From: Thiotrichales bacterium
GTDB lineage: Bacteria > Pseudomonadota > Gammaproteobacteria > Thiomicrospirales > Thiomicrospiraceae
Direction: 5' to 3'
Assembly: GCA_027036095.1 (NCBI GenBank)
Contig: JALVTA010000126.1
Coordinates: forward strand, 1 to 32,228
DNA: 32,228 nt
Position numbers and translations under genes: made by a program. Positions 7,237 to 14,853 of this stretch are shown here, piece by piece. Positions within the stretch are counted from its first letter, which is position 1; every line of letters begins with the position of its first letter. The notes under the pieces are model-generated. The model worked only from the letters and a program-made list of their open reading frames with translations, had not been told where the DNA came from and ran no database searches.

Positions 7237-9414
7237 TTAGAAGTTGAGTTTGTCTTTGAGCTGTTGGTCGAAGCGTCGTCCGCCGCTTCCGATGCCCTTG
7301 AGGGTGAGCACGAAGCGGATGGCGTAATTATATCGCCCATCGTCGAGGCGGGTTTCATCCACCTGAATTTCCCCACGCCAGCAGCAGCTTTCGTATCCGA
7401 GACCGTGCAGCTGCTCCACCGCGCGGTTCTCGGTCAGGTTGACTTCCCAGAAGGTGCCCAGTGACCAGCCGCGGCCCAGCTGGATGTGGGCACCGGTCAG
7501 CAGACTTTGGCTTTCGCTATCGGAGCCGACGTTTTCCCATTTGAGCTGCCCCAGCCAGCGCCAGCCGCTGCCATGAAGACGCCAGCGGGTGATCAGGTTG
7601 TCCAGGCTGATGTCGCGGCGGTGGAACTGGGCGGTGGTGTCCAGAAACAGGTGATGGCTGCTCAGGCGTCCGAGCACGAAGTAATCGCTGGCAGGGGTGG
7701 TGTCCTTTGACAGCCCGTCCAGTCCGATATATCGGGGTAACAGCCAGAAGGCCTGTCCTACAGCGAAGCGCAGCCGTTCCTTGCCCTTTTCCGTCAGCAG
7801 GCGGGAGGTCAGTGCCATAGAGAGTCTCTGCGTATCACCGACGCGGTCGCTGCCACTGAAGCGGTTGAGCACGAACAGGTTGTCAAAGCTGAGACTGCGG
7901 GTGCTGCTGTCAAACTTGGGGGCTGCGAGCTGGTCGTCCACCCGAGGTACCCAGCTGAACTGGACGCGGGGCTCCAAGGTTTGCTTCCAGCCCTTGCCCC
8001 ACTCCGGTGCCAGCCGCTCGAACACCAGCTGGCCGTGCACTTCCGCCAGCGGCACCCAGAAGGCGGGTGTCCGTCCGTCGTTGAGACTGTAGCGGTTGCC
8101 TTTCAGCTGAGCCTTGAAGCCGTAGCTTCCCCATTCTTCTTCCCATTGTCCGCCAAGCGTGGGGTGAAATACGTAGCGCCAGCCTTCCGGCTTGCCGTGA
8201 CCGGCGATGGGAATTTCAAAATCTGTGCCTGATATGTTGAGGTGGGTGTCCACCGCATCGGTAAGGCGCCTGGTCCAGTGCAGACCCACCTCGGGGCGGC
8301 GCTCGTAGTCGTAGCCATGATTTCTCAGCAGCAGCCAGTCTTCATGGGCCACCCAGGTGCTGAAATCGGGGCTCGGTTTCCATTCGAGCTTCAGAGTGCG
8401 CTTGCGGTGGGTTTCGGTCTTGAGGTTGGGGTCCAGCGGCAGGTCGGCGAAGAAATCCTTGTCGGAGACATCCGCCCAGTCGGCCGAGGCGGTCAGGGTC
8501 GGTGTGAGGTGGTAGCTGCCGTTGAACTGCCAGCGCCAGCGGTCACGGCCCAGTGCCTCGTCCTGGATGAATCCGCCCAGCAGCGTGCCCCGGCCATGCC
8601 TTGTCAGCAGGCGGAACTCATTGTCCAGCAAGGTGCCGCGGTCCTGCATCTGATAGAAGGTAAGCGTGTCGTCGTAATCAGGCGCAAGATTGAAGTAGTA
8701 GGGAATGCCTACCAGCCAGCTGGTGTCCGTGCGGTTGGGGGATTTGTAGCTTTCCAGTCGCGGCATGAGAAAGCCGCTGCCACGGCGGCTGGTCGGGTAG
8801 CTGATATAGGGGGTATAGAGCACCGGCACATCATGGATCGTCAGCCAGGCGTGATGGGCGTAGATGCGCTGTTTCTTCCGATCCAGCCGCAGTCTTTTCG
8901 CATGCAGTAGCCAGTCATCGCGTCCCAACGGGCAGCTGGTGATGGCCGCTTCCTGCATGTGGGCCTGACCTCTGGTGCGCTCGTCACGCAGCTGGGTTGC
9001 CTGGCCCCGGTAGCGACGGTCACGGGTCTGAAAGCGCAGATTGCGGCCGGTCATGACCTTCTCGTAGCGGGAATAGGTCAGTTCCTGGGCCTGCAACAGC
9101 AGTTTGGGCGTTTCCAGCGTGACATGGCCGACGGCTCGGAAAAGCTGGTGCGGCAGCCGAATCCATTCGGCCCGATCTGCGTGCAGCCGTCCTTTGGAGT
9201 GCAGCAGTTCGACCGGACCCTCCAGCACCGCCTTGCGCGCATCCGCATGCAGGTGCACACCCCAAGCCTGTGTGGGCCCGGAAGCAGGGAGCTTTTCGGC
9301 AGGCGGAAACAGCCAGGGGAAATGGCAGCGCTCGGCGGCGCCCGTGGCGGCCGGCAGCCACAAAAAAGCGATGAAAAACAGCGCCGTTCGTCTCAAAATA
9401 ACTGCCAGTTGCAT
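7237..9414 (-). CDS. lptD: LPS-assembly protein LptD
   Basis: LptD is the outer-membrane beta-barrel that, with LptE, inserts lipopolysaccharide into the outer leaflet. The 725 residues start with a signal peptide (cleavage around A26-A27). A periplasmic LptA-like jellyroll follows (GPVELLHSKGRLHADRAEWI). After it comes a large barrel domain of alternating aromatic strands, ending near the C-terminal phenylalanine (DKLNF). The disulfide cysteines are visible: C30 (AERCHF), one in AAITSCPLG, and a CC pair in YESCCWRGE near residue 684. Its start is only 34 bases from the divergent amgK, so the two promoters must overlap or lie inside genes. It heads the lptD-surA-pdxA-rsmA-apaH run. Confidence 0.97.
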   Translation of the reverse strand: MQLAVILRRTALFFIAFLWLPAATGAAERCHFPWLFPPAEKLPASGPTQAWGVHLHADARKAVLEGPVELLHSKGRLHADRAEWIRLPHQLFRAVGHVTLETPKLLLQAQELTYSRYEKVMTGRNLRFQTRDRRYRGQATQLRDERTRGQAHMQEAAITSCPLGRDDWLLHAKRLRLDRKKQRIYAHHAWLTIHDVPVLYTPYISYPTSRRGSGFLMPRLESYKSPNRTDTSWLVGIPYYFNLAPDYDDTLTFYQMQDRGTLLDNEFRLLTRHGRGTLLGGFIQDEALGRDRWRWQFNGSYHLTPTLTASADWADVSDKDFFADLPLDPNLKTETHRKRTLKLEWKPSPDFSTWVAHEDWLLLRNHGYDYERRPEVGLHWTRRLTDAVDTHLNISGTDFEIPIAGHGKPEGWRYVFHPTLGGQWEEEWGSYGFKAQLKGNRYSLNDGRTPAFWVPLAEVHGQLVFERLAPEWGKGWKQTLEPRVQFSWVPRVDDQLAAPKFDSSTRSLSFDNLFVLNRFSGSDRVGDTQRLSMALTSRLLTEKGKERLRFAVGQAFWLLPRYIGLDGLSKDTTPASDYFVLGRLSSHHLFLDTTAQFHRRDISLDNLITRWRLHGSGWRWLGQLKWENVGSDSESQSLLTGAHIQLGRGWSLGTFWEVNLTENRAVEQLHGLGYESCCWRGEIQVDETRLDDGRYNYAIRFVLTLKGIGSGGRRFDQQLKDKLNF

Positions 9415-9448
9415 CAGAAAGCCACATTTTAGCCTTGGAGGGCCTCAA

Positions 9449-10456
9449 TTGGACACAGACCCGCGTTTTTCCCGGTTGCGGCAGTGGCTGACAGGAACCG
9501 TTCCGGCAAAATTGGGGGAGGCCCCGTCTTCTGAGCCGGTTCCGGCCAGCGGTGATGCCAGCTTTCGGCGCTATTTCCGTATTGAGATCGGTGAGCGAAC
9601 CTGTATCGTCATGGATGCGCCGCCTGAGCGGGAGCAGACCGAGCCCTTCGTACGTATTGCCGGCTGGTTGAGGGAGATGGGGCTCAATGCGCCGGAGGTG
9701 TTTGCCTGGAACCGGGATGAAGGCTTTGTGCTGATGAGCGATCTCGGCACCGTGGACTATCAGCAGGCCCTGAATGACGCAACGGCTGATGCGCTCTACC
9801 GGGATGCGCTGATGGCGCTGGTGCGCATGCAGCAGGCGGGAGACGGACATGTCGATCAGTTGCCGTACTATGACGCGCGTCTGCTGCAGGAAGAGATGGC
9901 GCTGTTTGCCGACTGGCTGGTGGGGCGTCATCTGTCGCTGGAGATGCCGGACTGGTGGCCGGAGGTGACCGCAGCGCTGACCGAGTCGGCGCTGGCCCAG
10001 CCGCAGGTGTTCGTCCATCGGGACTACCACAGCCGCAACCTGATGGTCAGCGATCCCAACCCGGGCCTGCTCGATTTTCAGGACGCGGTGCGCGGCCCGC
10101 TGACCTACGATGCCGTCTCCCTGCTGCGGGACTGTTACGTGCGCTGGCCTGCGGAGCGGGTAGGCCACTGGCGGAAGCAATATTTTGATCACTTGGTCGA
10201 GGCAGGGCTGCAGCGGTCGGAGGACTGGCGCGGTTTCACGCGTGCCTTCGACCTGATGGGCGTTCAGCGCCATCTCAAGGCCGCGGGCATTTTTGCCCGT
10301 CTGTGGCACCGGGATGGCAAGGACCGCTATCTGGCAGACGTGCCCAATACGCTCCGTTACATTGTGGAGGTGGGTGCGCACTATCCCGAAACCCGGGCCC
10401 TGGCTGACTGGGTGGGAGAGACGGTGTTGCCGGCTTTCGAGGCTCACCATGCCTGA
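9449..10456 (+). CDS. amgK: N-acetylmuramate/N-acetylglucosamine kinase AmgK
   Basis: The aminoglycoside-phosphotransferase fold is clear: SGDASFRRYFR in the N-lobe, MSDLGTVDYQQAL at the hinge, the catalytic loop FVHRDYHSRNLMV and the metal site LLDFQDAVRGPLTYD. With murU directly downstream, this is the kinase of the MurNAc recycling shunt found in pseudomonads, which phosphorylates MurNAc and GlcNAc at the anomeric carbon. I chose TTG at 9449 as the start. GGAGGG at 9437-9442 lies six bases upstream, the product (335 residues) has the family length, and earlier in-frame ATGs would run into lptD. Codons 19-27 are encoded by a copy of the repeat found in dnaX. The stop overlaps murU by eight bases. 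Confidence 0.9.
   Translation: MDTDPRFSRLRQWLTGTVPAKLGEAPSSEPVPASGDASFRRYFRIEIGERTCIVMDAPPEREQTEPFVRIAGWLREMGLNAPEVFAWNRDEGFVLMSDLGTVDYQQALNDATADALYRDALMALVRMQQAGDGHVDQLPYYDARLLQEEMALFADWLVGRHLSLEMPDWWPEVTAALTESALAQPQVFVHRDYHSRNLMVSDPNPGLLDFQDAVRGPLTYDAVSLLRDCYVRWPAERVGHWRKQYFDHLVEAGLQRSEDWRGFTRAFDLMGVQRHLKAAGIFARLWHRDGKDRYLADVPNTLRYIVEVGAHYPETRALADWVGETVLPAFEAHHA
9503..9529 (+). repeat. Dispersed GC-rich repeat, copy A (inside amgK)
   Basis: This 27-base segment contains TGGGGGAGGCCCCGTCT and differs at one base from copies B and C in dnaX. It starts on codon position 1 here and encodes PAKLGEAPS. It falls in the variable N-terminal loop before the conserved SGDASFRRYFR. A 7-base inverted repeat flanks it (GGAACCG at 9494-9500, CGGTTCC at 9537-9543). 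Confidence 0.85.
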
Positions 10457-11108
10457 GGTGGCCATGCTTCTGGCCGCCGGCCGCGGCAAGCGGATGCGCC
10501 CGCTGACGGACACTACTCCAAAACCGCTGCTGCCGGTGTGCGGCGAGCCGCTGCTGGGCCGACACCTGAAGCACCTGCGCACCGCCGGCGTGCGGCGAGT
10601 GGTGGTCAATGGGGCCTGGCTGAAGGAGCAGATCGAAGCCTTTCTTGCCGTCGGTGATTGGGGCATGGAGGTCATCTTCTCACCCGAGCCACCCGGCGGG
10701 CTGGAGACGGCTGGCGGCATTGTCCGGGCCCTACCCTGGCTGGGCGAGCGGCCCTTCATCGTCGTCAATGGTGATGTGTGGACGGACTTTGACTTTTCCT
10801 GCCTGCCGGATCGGGTCGATGCGGCCCATCTGGTGCTAGTGCCGAGCCCGCCTCACAATCCCCGTGGGGATTTCGGGCTGGAAAACGGCAAAGTGCTGCC
10901 CGAGGGGCCATTCACCTTTGCGGGCATCAGCGTGCTTTCGCCGGAACTGTTTGCCGGACTGGATGACAGACCGGCCCCTCTGGCGCCGCTTTTGCGCACT
11001 GCCATGGCACAGGGTACGGTGACAGGCTGTCTGCATGAAGGCATGTGGCATGATGTGGGCACCCCTGAGCGCCTGCGAGACTTGGAAAAGAGATTAGGGT
11101 GTGCTTAA
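10449..11108 (+). CDS. murU: N-acetylmuramate 1-phosphate uridylyltransferase MurU
   Basis: The 219-residue sugar nucleotidyltransferase converts MurNAc-1-P to UDP-MurNAc, bypassing the fosfomycin-sensitive MurA step. The N-terminal MLLAAGRGKRMRPLTDTTPKPLLPVCG is the nucleotide-binding signature with its GxGxRxxPLT loop and catalytic Lys. FIVVNGDVWTDFDF provides the metal-binding Asp. WHDVGTPERL is the usual C-terminal signature. The ATG at 10449 overlaps the end of amgK by eight bases, so the pair is translationally coupled. The assignment over other nucleotidyltransferases relies on the amgK neighbour and the position next to lptD, known from Pseudomonas. Confidence 0.88.
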   Translation: MPEVAMLLAAGRGKRMRPLTDTTPKPLLPVCGEPLLGRHLKHLRTAGVRRVVVNGAWLKEQIEAFLAVGDWGMEVIFSPEPPGGLETAGGIVRALPWLGERPFIVVNGDVWTDFDFSCLPDRVDAAHLVLVPSPPHNPRGDFGLENGKVLPEGPFTFAGISVLSPELFAGLDDRPAPLAPLLRTAMAQGTVTGCLHEGMWHDVGTPERLRDLEKRLGCA

Positions 11109-11137
11109 ATGACCCTGTTCAATTATGGAGAAAATCG

Positions 11138-11416
11138 ATGAGCGCACGCAAGCACAGACAGACGCTGGAGATGATCTTCAGCCATCCGGTCAGCACCAAT
11201 ATCGACTGGAAGGCGGTTGAGCATCTGTTCGAGCACCTCGGCTACGAGGTGGAGATTACCAAGAACCACCACGCCAAGGCCAAGGCCGACAACGGCCAGG
11301 AAGTGGTCATCATTCTGCCCCATCACGGCCACACGCTGGAAAGCAAGGACGAAGTGATCAAGATCCGGCATTTCCTCGAAGGTCAGGGTGTAACGCCCGA
11401 AACGTTCGCCGCATGA
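11138..11416 (+). CDS. Orphan HicA-like small protein
   Basis: The 92-residue protein starts MSARKHRQTLEMIFSHPVSTNIDWKAV, with GGAG at 11127-11130 as its ribosome-binding site. Its layout resembles the HicA mRNA-interferase fold: an N-terminal helix, GYEVEITKNHHAK, a strand, HHGHTL, then a C-terminal helix (DEVIKIRHFLEG). The catalytic-type His is plausible in NHHAK. HicA toxins are usually near 60-80 residues and lie next to hicB. No hicB-like partner is present on either side, since murU ends 29 bases upstream and a lipoprotein gene follows. It may be a solitary chromosomal relative with a non-toxin role. Activity is unproven. Confidence 0.65.
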   Translation: MSARKHRQTLEMIFSHPVSTNIDWKAVEHLFEHLGYEVEITKNHHAKAKADNGQEVVIILPHHGHTLESKDEVIKIRHFLEGQGVTPETFAA

Positions 11417-11451
11417 TTCTTTATTTCAATCTCAATGGAAGGAGTGTAATC

Positions 11452-11634
11452 ATGAAAGCTGTAAAACTGATGATGCTGTCGCTGTTCATGCTGGGTGTTG
11501 CCGCCTGCTCCAAGGGGGGTGACCAGAACAAAGCACAGGGTGCGCAGGAAAAGGCTCAGCAGCATGTACAGCAGCCGGCCGGCAAGCCTGCTGGTGGCTA
11601 TGATCCGAATGCCGACGCCGACAGCGACTGCTGA
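11452..11634 (+). CDS. Small predicted lipoprotein (60 residues)
   Basis: The ATG at 11452 follows a strong GGAAGGAG (11437-11444). The product starts with a lipoprotein signal, MKAVKLMMLSLFMLGVAACSKGG, with lipobox VAAC and the acylated Cys at residue 19. The mature part, about 40 residues, is rich in Gln, Ala and Lys, then Asp (NADADSDC), and ends in Cys. I recognise no family. The residue after the acylated Cys is Ser, so under the +2 rule outer-membrane sorting is expected. A strong terminator lies 28 bases after the stop. Confidence 0.75.
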   Translation: MKAVKLMMLSLFMLGVAACSKGGDQNKAQGAQEKAQQHVQQPAGKPAGGYDPNADADSDC

Positions 11635-11661
11635 GAAGCCAGTCTGCCGGTAGACACAGAG

Positions 11662-11690
11662 CAGGGCGCCCCATGGCGCCCTGTTTCGTT
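11662..11690 (+). terminator. Intrinsic terminator after the small lipoprotein gene
   Basis: CAGGGCGCC (11662-11670) and GGCGCCCTG (11675-11683) form a perfect 9-bp stem with loop CCAT, followed by TTTCGTTT. It closes the amgK-murU-hicA-like-lipoprotein run just before the yaaA ribosome-binding site. Confidence 0.85.
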
Positions 11691-11704
11691 TGGGAGGACG
11701 CATC

Positions 11705-12487
11705 ATGTACATGCTCATTTCACCGGCAAAAAAGCTGGACGAATCACCGCTTGAAAACTTGACAGCCATTCCGGCTACGGAGCCCGAACTGCTGGAACGG
11801 GCCAATGAGCTGGCGCGTATCATGCAGCGCAAGGCGCCTGACGAGATCGCCGCGCTGATGAAACTGAGCGACAAACTGGCGGAACTCAATTTCGAACGCT
11901 ATCAGGCATGGGAAGTTCCCTTTCCGGCGGACAGAGCAAAACCGGCGGCCTTCATGTTCCGCGGGGATGTGTATCAGGGGCTGGATGCGGATACGCTCAA
12001 GCCGTCAGGGCTGCAGTATGCCCAGAAGCATCTGGGCATACTGTCCGGTCTCTATGGTCTGCTGCGGCCGCTGGATCGCATACTGCCCTACAGGCTGGAG
12101 ATGGGGACACGGCTGGAAAACCCTGCTGGAAAGGATCTCTATGCCTTCTGGCGTGATACAGTGACCGGGCTGGTCAATGAACGCCTTGCGGCTTCGGGCA
12201 GCAGACAGCTGGTTAACCTTGCTTCCAATGAATACTGGAAGGCGGTCGATGCAGACCGGATTGAAGGAGAGATCATCACACCTGTCTTCAAGGACTGGAA
12301 GAACGGTCAGTACAAGATCATCAGCTTCCATGCCAAGAAGGCGCGGGGCATGATGGTGCGCTGGGCCCTCGACCATCAGGTTCAGGATGCCGAGGAGCTC
12401 AAATATTTCGACTACGGTGGTTATGGGTTTACGCCGGAGTTGTCCGATGAGAAGAACTGGGTGTTCACTCGCCGACAGGAAGCCTGA
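11705..12487 (+). CDS. yaaA: Peroxide stress protein YaaA (DUF328)
   Basis: The 260-residue protein begins MYMLISPAKKLDESPL, matching the YaaA start MLILISPAKTLDYQSPL as I recall it. Other family signatures are LKPSGLQYAQKHLGILSGLYGLLRPLD, NLASNEYWKAVD, and HAKKARGMMVRW. In E. coli YaaA limits intracellular free iron and oxidative DNA damage during peroxide stress and can bind DNA. The ATG at 11705 has GGGAGGA (11692-11698) upstream. The gene stands alone between two terminators. Confidence 0.95.
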   Translation: MYMLISPAKKLDESPLENLTAIPATEPELLERANELARIMQRKAPDEIAALMKLSDKLAELNFERYQAWEVPFPADRAKPAAFMFRGDVYQGLDADTLKPSGLQYAQKHLGILSGLYGLLRPLDRILPYRLEMGTRLENPAGKDLYAFWRDTVTGLVNERLAASGSRQLVNLASNEYWKAVDADRIEGEIITPVFKDWKNGQYKIISFHAKKARGMMVRWALDHQVQDAEELKYFDYGGYGFTPELSDEKNWVFTRRQEA

Positions 12488-12524
12488 ACGGTTACGGCTG
12501 GCGTGTCCGCTGACATACGTAAAC

Positions 12525-12551
12525 AAAAAACCCGGCACTGCCGGGTTTTTT
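12525..12551. terminator. Bidirectional terminator between yaaA and soxA
   Basis: Six A residues, CCCGGC (12531-12536), loop ACT, GCCGGG (12540-12545), then six T residues. The A and T runs serve both strands, as expected between the convergent yaaA and soxA. Confidence 0.93.
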
Positions 12552-12570
12552 GCTGGAACCTGATTTTCCT

Positions 12571-13416
12571 TTATTCGCGGTAATCCGGACCGTCGATTTC
12601 AAGTCCATTGGACAGGTATGCCTCGAAGAATTCCAGGTTGCGGAATGCCTTGGACTGCATACCACCTACGGTCTTGGGATCCCAGCGCATATTCTTCATG
12701 CAGCCAACATAGCGCTTTTCAATGGTGCCCAAGTGGTTCCACTTGGCGCGCCATACCGGGAAGTGGGTAACGTGTCCCAGTGCAGGAGACAGGATATTTG
12801 CACGTGCCCGGCGACCCGCATTGTAGGCGTGACACTTGGCACAGGACAGGTTCAGCTGACCATGCGGCTTGGTGAACAGGTCACGACCGGCGTTATAGGC
12901 TTTCTTGGCGCCTTCAGAGTCGATCTTGACGTTGATCTTCTGGCCGCGGGCGTTGTAGGCCAGATAGGCGCTCAGGCGGGCAATGTTGCCTGTGCCCCAC
13001 TTGAACGGCTTGAGCCCTGCATTCTTGCGACACTCGTTAATGGCCAGTTCCAGAGTCACCACCTCGCCGCGCTTGTCATCGAAGTAGGGATACTTGGGGC
13101 GGATCTTGGAAACGTCGGAACCAAAGCACTTTTCATATACGGCCTTGTCCTTCGTCCACAGTTCCTCGCCCGCATCAATGGCGTCGAGGTAGGGAGGGAA
13201 TTCGTTTACGGCCTCATACTGGGCCTTCTTGTCGGCGTTGTAGACATAGGCACCTAGGCGATAGTCCTCGAAAGGCACTTTGGGTGCTTTTGCCATGATG
13301 AATTCGACGAATTGCTTGCGATCCTTTTCAGGATCAACATTGCTGCCAGCGTAGGCATGGGTTGCCACCGCAAGTGCACCTGCTGACAGTGCTGTAATCA
13401 GAAGGGTTTTTTTCAT
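12571..13416 (-). CDS. soxA: SoxA, cytochrome c subunit of the SoxAX thiosulfate-oxidation complex (mono-heme type)
   Basis: SoxAX couples thiosulfate oxidatively to the SoxY cysteine. The 281-residue protein has a Sec signal peptide (cleavage near residue 23, AYA-GS). It has a single heme site CAKCH at 192-196. C239 in YVGCMKN is the expected cysteine-persulfide ligand of the active-site heme. C97 and C129 probably form the disulfide that replaces the N-terminal heme of di-heme SoxA. The sequence ends with the SoxA pattern LEFFEAYLSNGLEIDGPDYR. It is last of the soxXYZA run and convergent to yaaA. A hairpin precedes it in the gap after soxZ. Confidence 0.95.
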   Translation of the reverse strand: MKKTLLITALSAGALAVATHAYAGSNVDPEKDRKQFVEFIMAKAPKVPFEDYRLGAYVYNADKKAQYEAVNEFPPYLDAIDAGEELWTKDKAVYEKCFGSDVSKIRPKYPYFDDKRGEVVTLELAINECRKNAGLKPFKWGTGNIARLSAYLAYNARGQKINVKIDSEGAKKAYNAGRDLFTKPHGQLNLSCAKCHAYNAGRRARANILSPALGHVTHFPVWRAKWNHLGTIEKRYVGCMKNMRWDPKTVGGMQSKAFRNLEFFEAYLSNGLEIDGPDYRE

Positions 13417-13463
13417 TTAGGAATCCTCCGTCCGAGAGCTTTGGTCATGGATATATTTTGTAT

Positions 13464-13487
13464 GGGAGCGACCCGGAGATCGCTCCC
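13464..13487 (-). promoter_or_regulatory. Intercistronic hairpin between soxZ and soxA
   Basis: GGGAGCGA (13464-13471) and TCGCTCCC (13480-13487) form a perfect 8-bp stem with an 8-base loop, nine bases after the soxZ stop on the transcribed strand. No T run follows, so it is not a classic terminator. It could protect the soxXYZ part of the mRNA from 3' decay or attenuate soxA. Confidence 0.65.
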
Positions 13488-13495
13488 TGGCTGAA

Positions 13496-13807
13496 TTACT
13501 TCAGCTTGAACTTGGCGGTACCCTTGTCGCCAGTGTTGTCAACAACGCTGATGACAACTTCATCACCCTTGTTGGCCTTCGCTTTGATGGCCATGTAGGG
13601 GTTGGCGGATACTGCACCAGACCACTGAGCGTCAACAGCCTTGGTGCCGTTGATGGTCACTTCAACGTTCTGGATGTACTTCGCCGGATAGGGCTTGCCA
13701 GTCTTCTTGTTGATGCGACGGCCGGATTCCATCGGGTGCTTCATCAGCGCCTTGATTTCGGCGATGCCGCCTCTTACTTTGCCACGAACACGGATTTTGA
13801 TAGACAT
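13496..13807 (-). CDS. soxZ: SoxZ, partner subunit of the SoxYZ sulfur carrier
   Basis: The 103-residue protein has the immunoglobulin-like beta fold of SoxZ. It starts IKIRVRGKVRGGIAEIKALMKHPMESGRR and ends DNTGDKGTAKFKLK, both strong family signatures. It has no signal peptide of its own and is expected to reach the periplasm with SoxY through the Tat system. The ribosome-binding site AAGGAATTGAG precedes the ATG. It lies 54 bases downstream of soxY. Confidence 0.96.
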   Translation of the reverse strand: MSIKIRVRGKVRGGIAEIKALMKHPMESGRRINKKTGKPYPAKYIQNVEVTINGTKAVDAQWSGAVSANPYMAIKAKANKGDEVVISVVDNTGDKGTAKFKLK

Positions 13808-13861
13808 AACTCAATTCCTTTGCTTGGTTAAGGGTTTTACAGCTTCTCGTTGGGCGAGTGA

Positions 13862-14329
13862 TTAACCGCCGCAACCACCGATGGTAACCTTGACCTGCTG
13901 CTGAGCCTTGTACAGCTTGCCGCCAGCCTTGACGACAGCGATGACGTTCATGGTTTCACCCATCTTGATGCGGGTAGAAACATAGCCCAGAGCGGGACCG
14001 GAGAAGTTGTAAACGCAAACCAGTGCAGTCGGGTTCTTGTCAGCCAGAATGGCGATGGACTCAACGCCGTTCATCTTGGTGGCGTCAACGGTTACCGGAG
14101 TCACCGCACCGTTCTCGGCGATTTCAGGTGCCTTCAGGACAATGTCGCCGGACTCGGAAGTCGCGGTGGTGCCGAAAACGGCCTTGATGGCATCGTCAAC
14201 TTTCTTGGCTTCGAAAGCGGCCTTGTTCCAGTCGGCCAGAACGGCGGAAGGTGTCAGCAGGCCCGCATTTACTGCAACAACGGCAGCACCTGTTGCCAGG
14301 GTGCCTTTCAGGAAGGATCTACGCTTCAT
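13862..14329 (-). CDS. soxY: SoxY, thiosulfate-carrying sulfur carrier protein
   Basis: SoxY carries the sulfur substrate covalently on a C-terminal cysteine through the Sox cycle. The 155-residue protein ends IGGCGG, the swinging-arm motif, with C153 the attachment site. A second cysteine occurs in ALVCVYN. The N-terminus has a Tat signal, KRRSFLKGTLATGAAVVAV, with the twin arginines at residues 3-4. It lies between soxX and soxZ. Confidence 0.97.
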   Translation of the reverse strand: MKRRSFLKGTLATGAAVVAVNAGLLTPSAVLADWNKAAFEAKKVDDAIKAVFGTTATSESGDIVLKAPEIAENGAVTPVTVDATKMNGVESIAILADKNPTALVCVYNFSGPALGYVSTRIKMGETMNVIAVVKAGGKLYKAQQQVKVTIGGCGG

Positions 14330-14372
14330 AGGTAAGACTCCTAATTTTATAGTGTGAAAAATCTGCTATCCG

Positions 14373-14747
14373 TTACAGAGAATAGATGAATTCGACGACC
14401 TTGTCGATCTGATCCTCTGACAGAATCGCATGTCGTCCGAATGGAGGCATCATGCTGTACTTGACTTCAAGCTCCGGCTTGCCCCAGATCTTGTCACGCA
14501 GTTTCTGCTTGTCGGGGTAGCGCAGTTTCATGGCGATCAGGGCTGGACCGATGTTGCCAGGCAGGGAGCCGCCCTTGATCATGTGGCAGGCCAGGCAGTT
14601 GCCCTTGGAACGGCTGAAGGCGATTTTCTTGCCTTCGGCGATCATCTTGGCCTCATCAGCAGAAGCAGCCTGTGATGCCATGGGCGCCCCCAGCATCGTT
14701 GCGGCAACTGCGGTGGCAGCCAGAGCGTGAATCATCTTGTTTTTCAT
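14373..14747 (-). CDS. soxX: SoxX, mono-heme cytochrome c subunit of SoxAX
   Basis: This 124-residue protein has a Sec signal peptide (cleavage near residue 27, SQA-AS). It carries one heme site, CLACH at residues 51-55. The distal Met is expected in YSMMPPFGRH near residue 100. It accepts electrons from SoxA and passes them to a c-type cytochrome. A strong AGGAGGAGAG ribosome-binding site lies upstream of the ATG. It is the first gene of the soxXYZA run and follows a palindrome-rich control region. Confidence 0.95.
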   Translation of the reverse strand: MKNKMIHALAATAVAATMLGAPMASQAASADEAKMIAEGKKIAFSRSKGNCLACHMIKGGSLPGNIGPALIAMKLRYPDKQKLRDKIWGKPELEVKYSMMPPFGRHAILSEDQIDKVVEFIYSL

Positions 14748-14766
14748 TCTCTCCTCCTAAAGAGTC

Positions 14767-14798
14767 TTGTGGTTAGTCTTATCGATGTAAGACCACAA
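14767..14798 (-). promoter_or_regulatory. Inverted repeat in the soxX 5' leader
   Basis: GTCTTA (14776-14781) and TAAGAC (14788-14793) are perfect arms around a 6-base centre. They extend to TTGTG (14767-14771) and CACAA (14794-14798) across a 4-base bulge. It lies between the predicted start site and the soxX ribosome-binding site. It could be an operator or a leader hairpin. Confidence 0.5.
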
Positions 14799-14824
14799 CT
14801 TTTTATGAGCTGGTCTGCTCTTGA

Positions 14825-14853
14825 AGCATAAGGTTACTCAATCAACCAGTAAA
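14825..14853 (-). promoter_or_regulatory. Candidate sox promoter
   Basis: The minus strand reads TTTACT (14853-14848), a 17-base spacer, then TATGCT (14830-14825), each 4/6 of the sigma-70 consensus with ideal spacing. The predicted start near 14818 gives a leader of about 70 bases to soxX. A palindrome overlaps the -35 element. Confidence 0.5.

Noticed and set aside
9020..10768. A 582-codon minus-strand frame across the lptD start, amgK and murU
   Set aside because: It is antisense to amgK and murU and shares sequence only in another frame with lptD. It has no domain pattern and no ribosome-binding site.
11123..11371. Antisense frame over the HicA-like gene as a HicB partner
   Set aside because: It has no HicB features and is completely antisense to a gene with a good ribosome-binding site.
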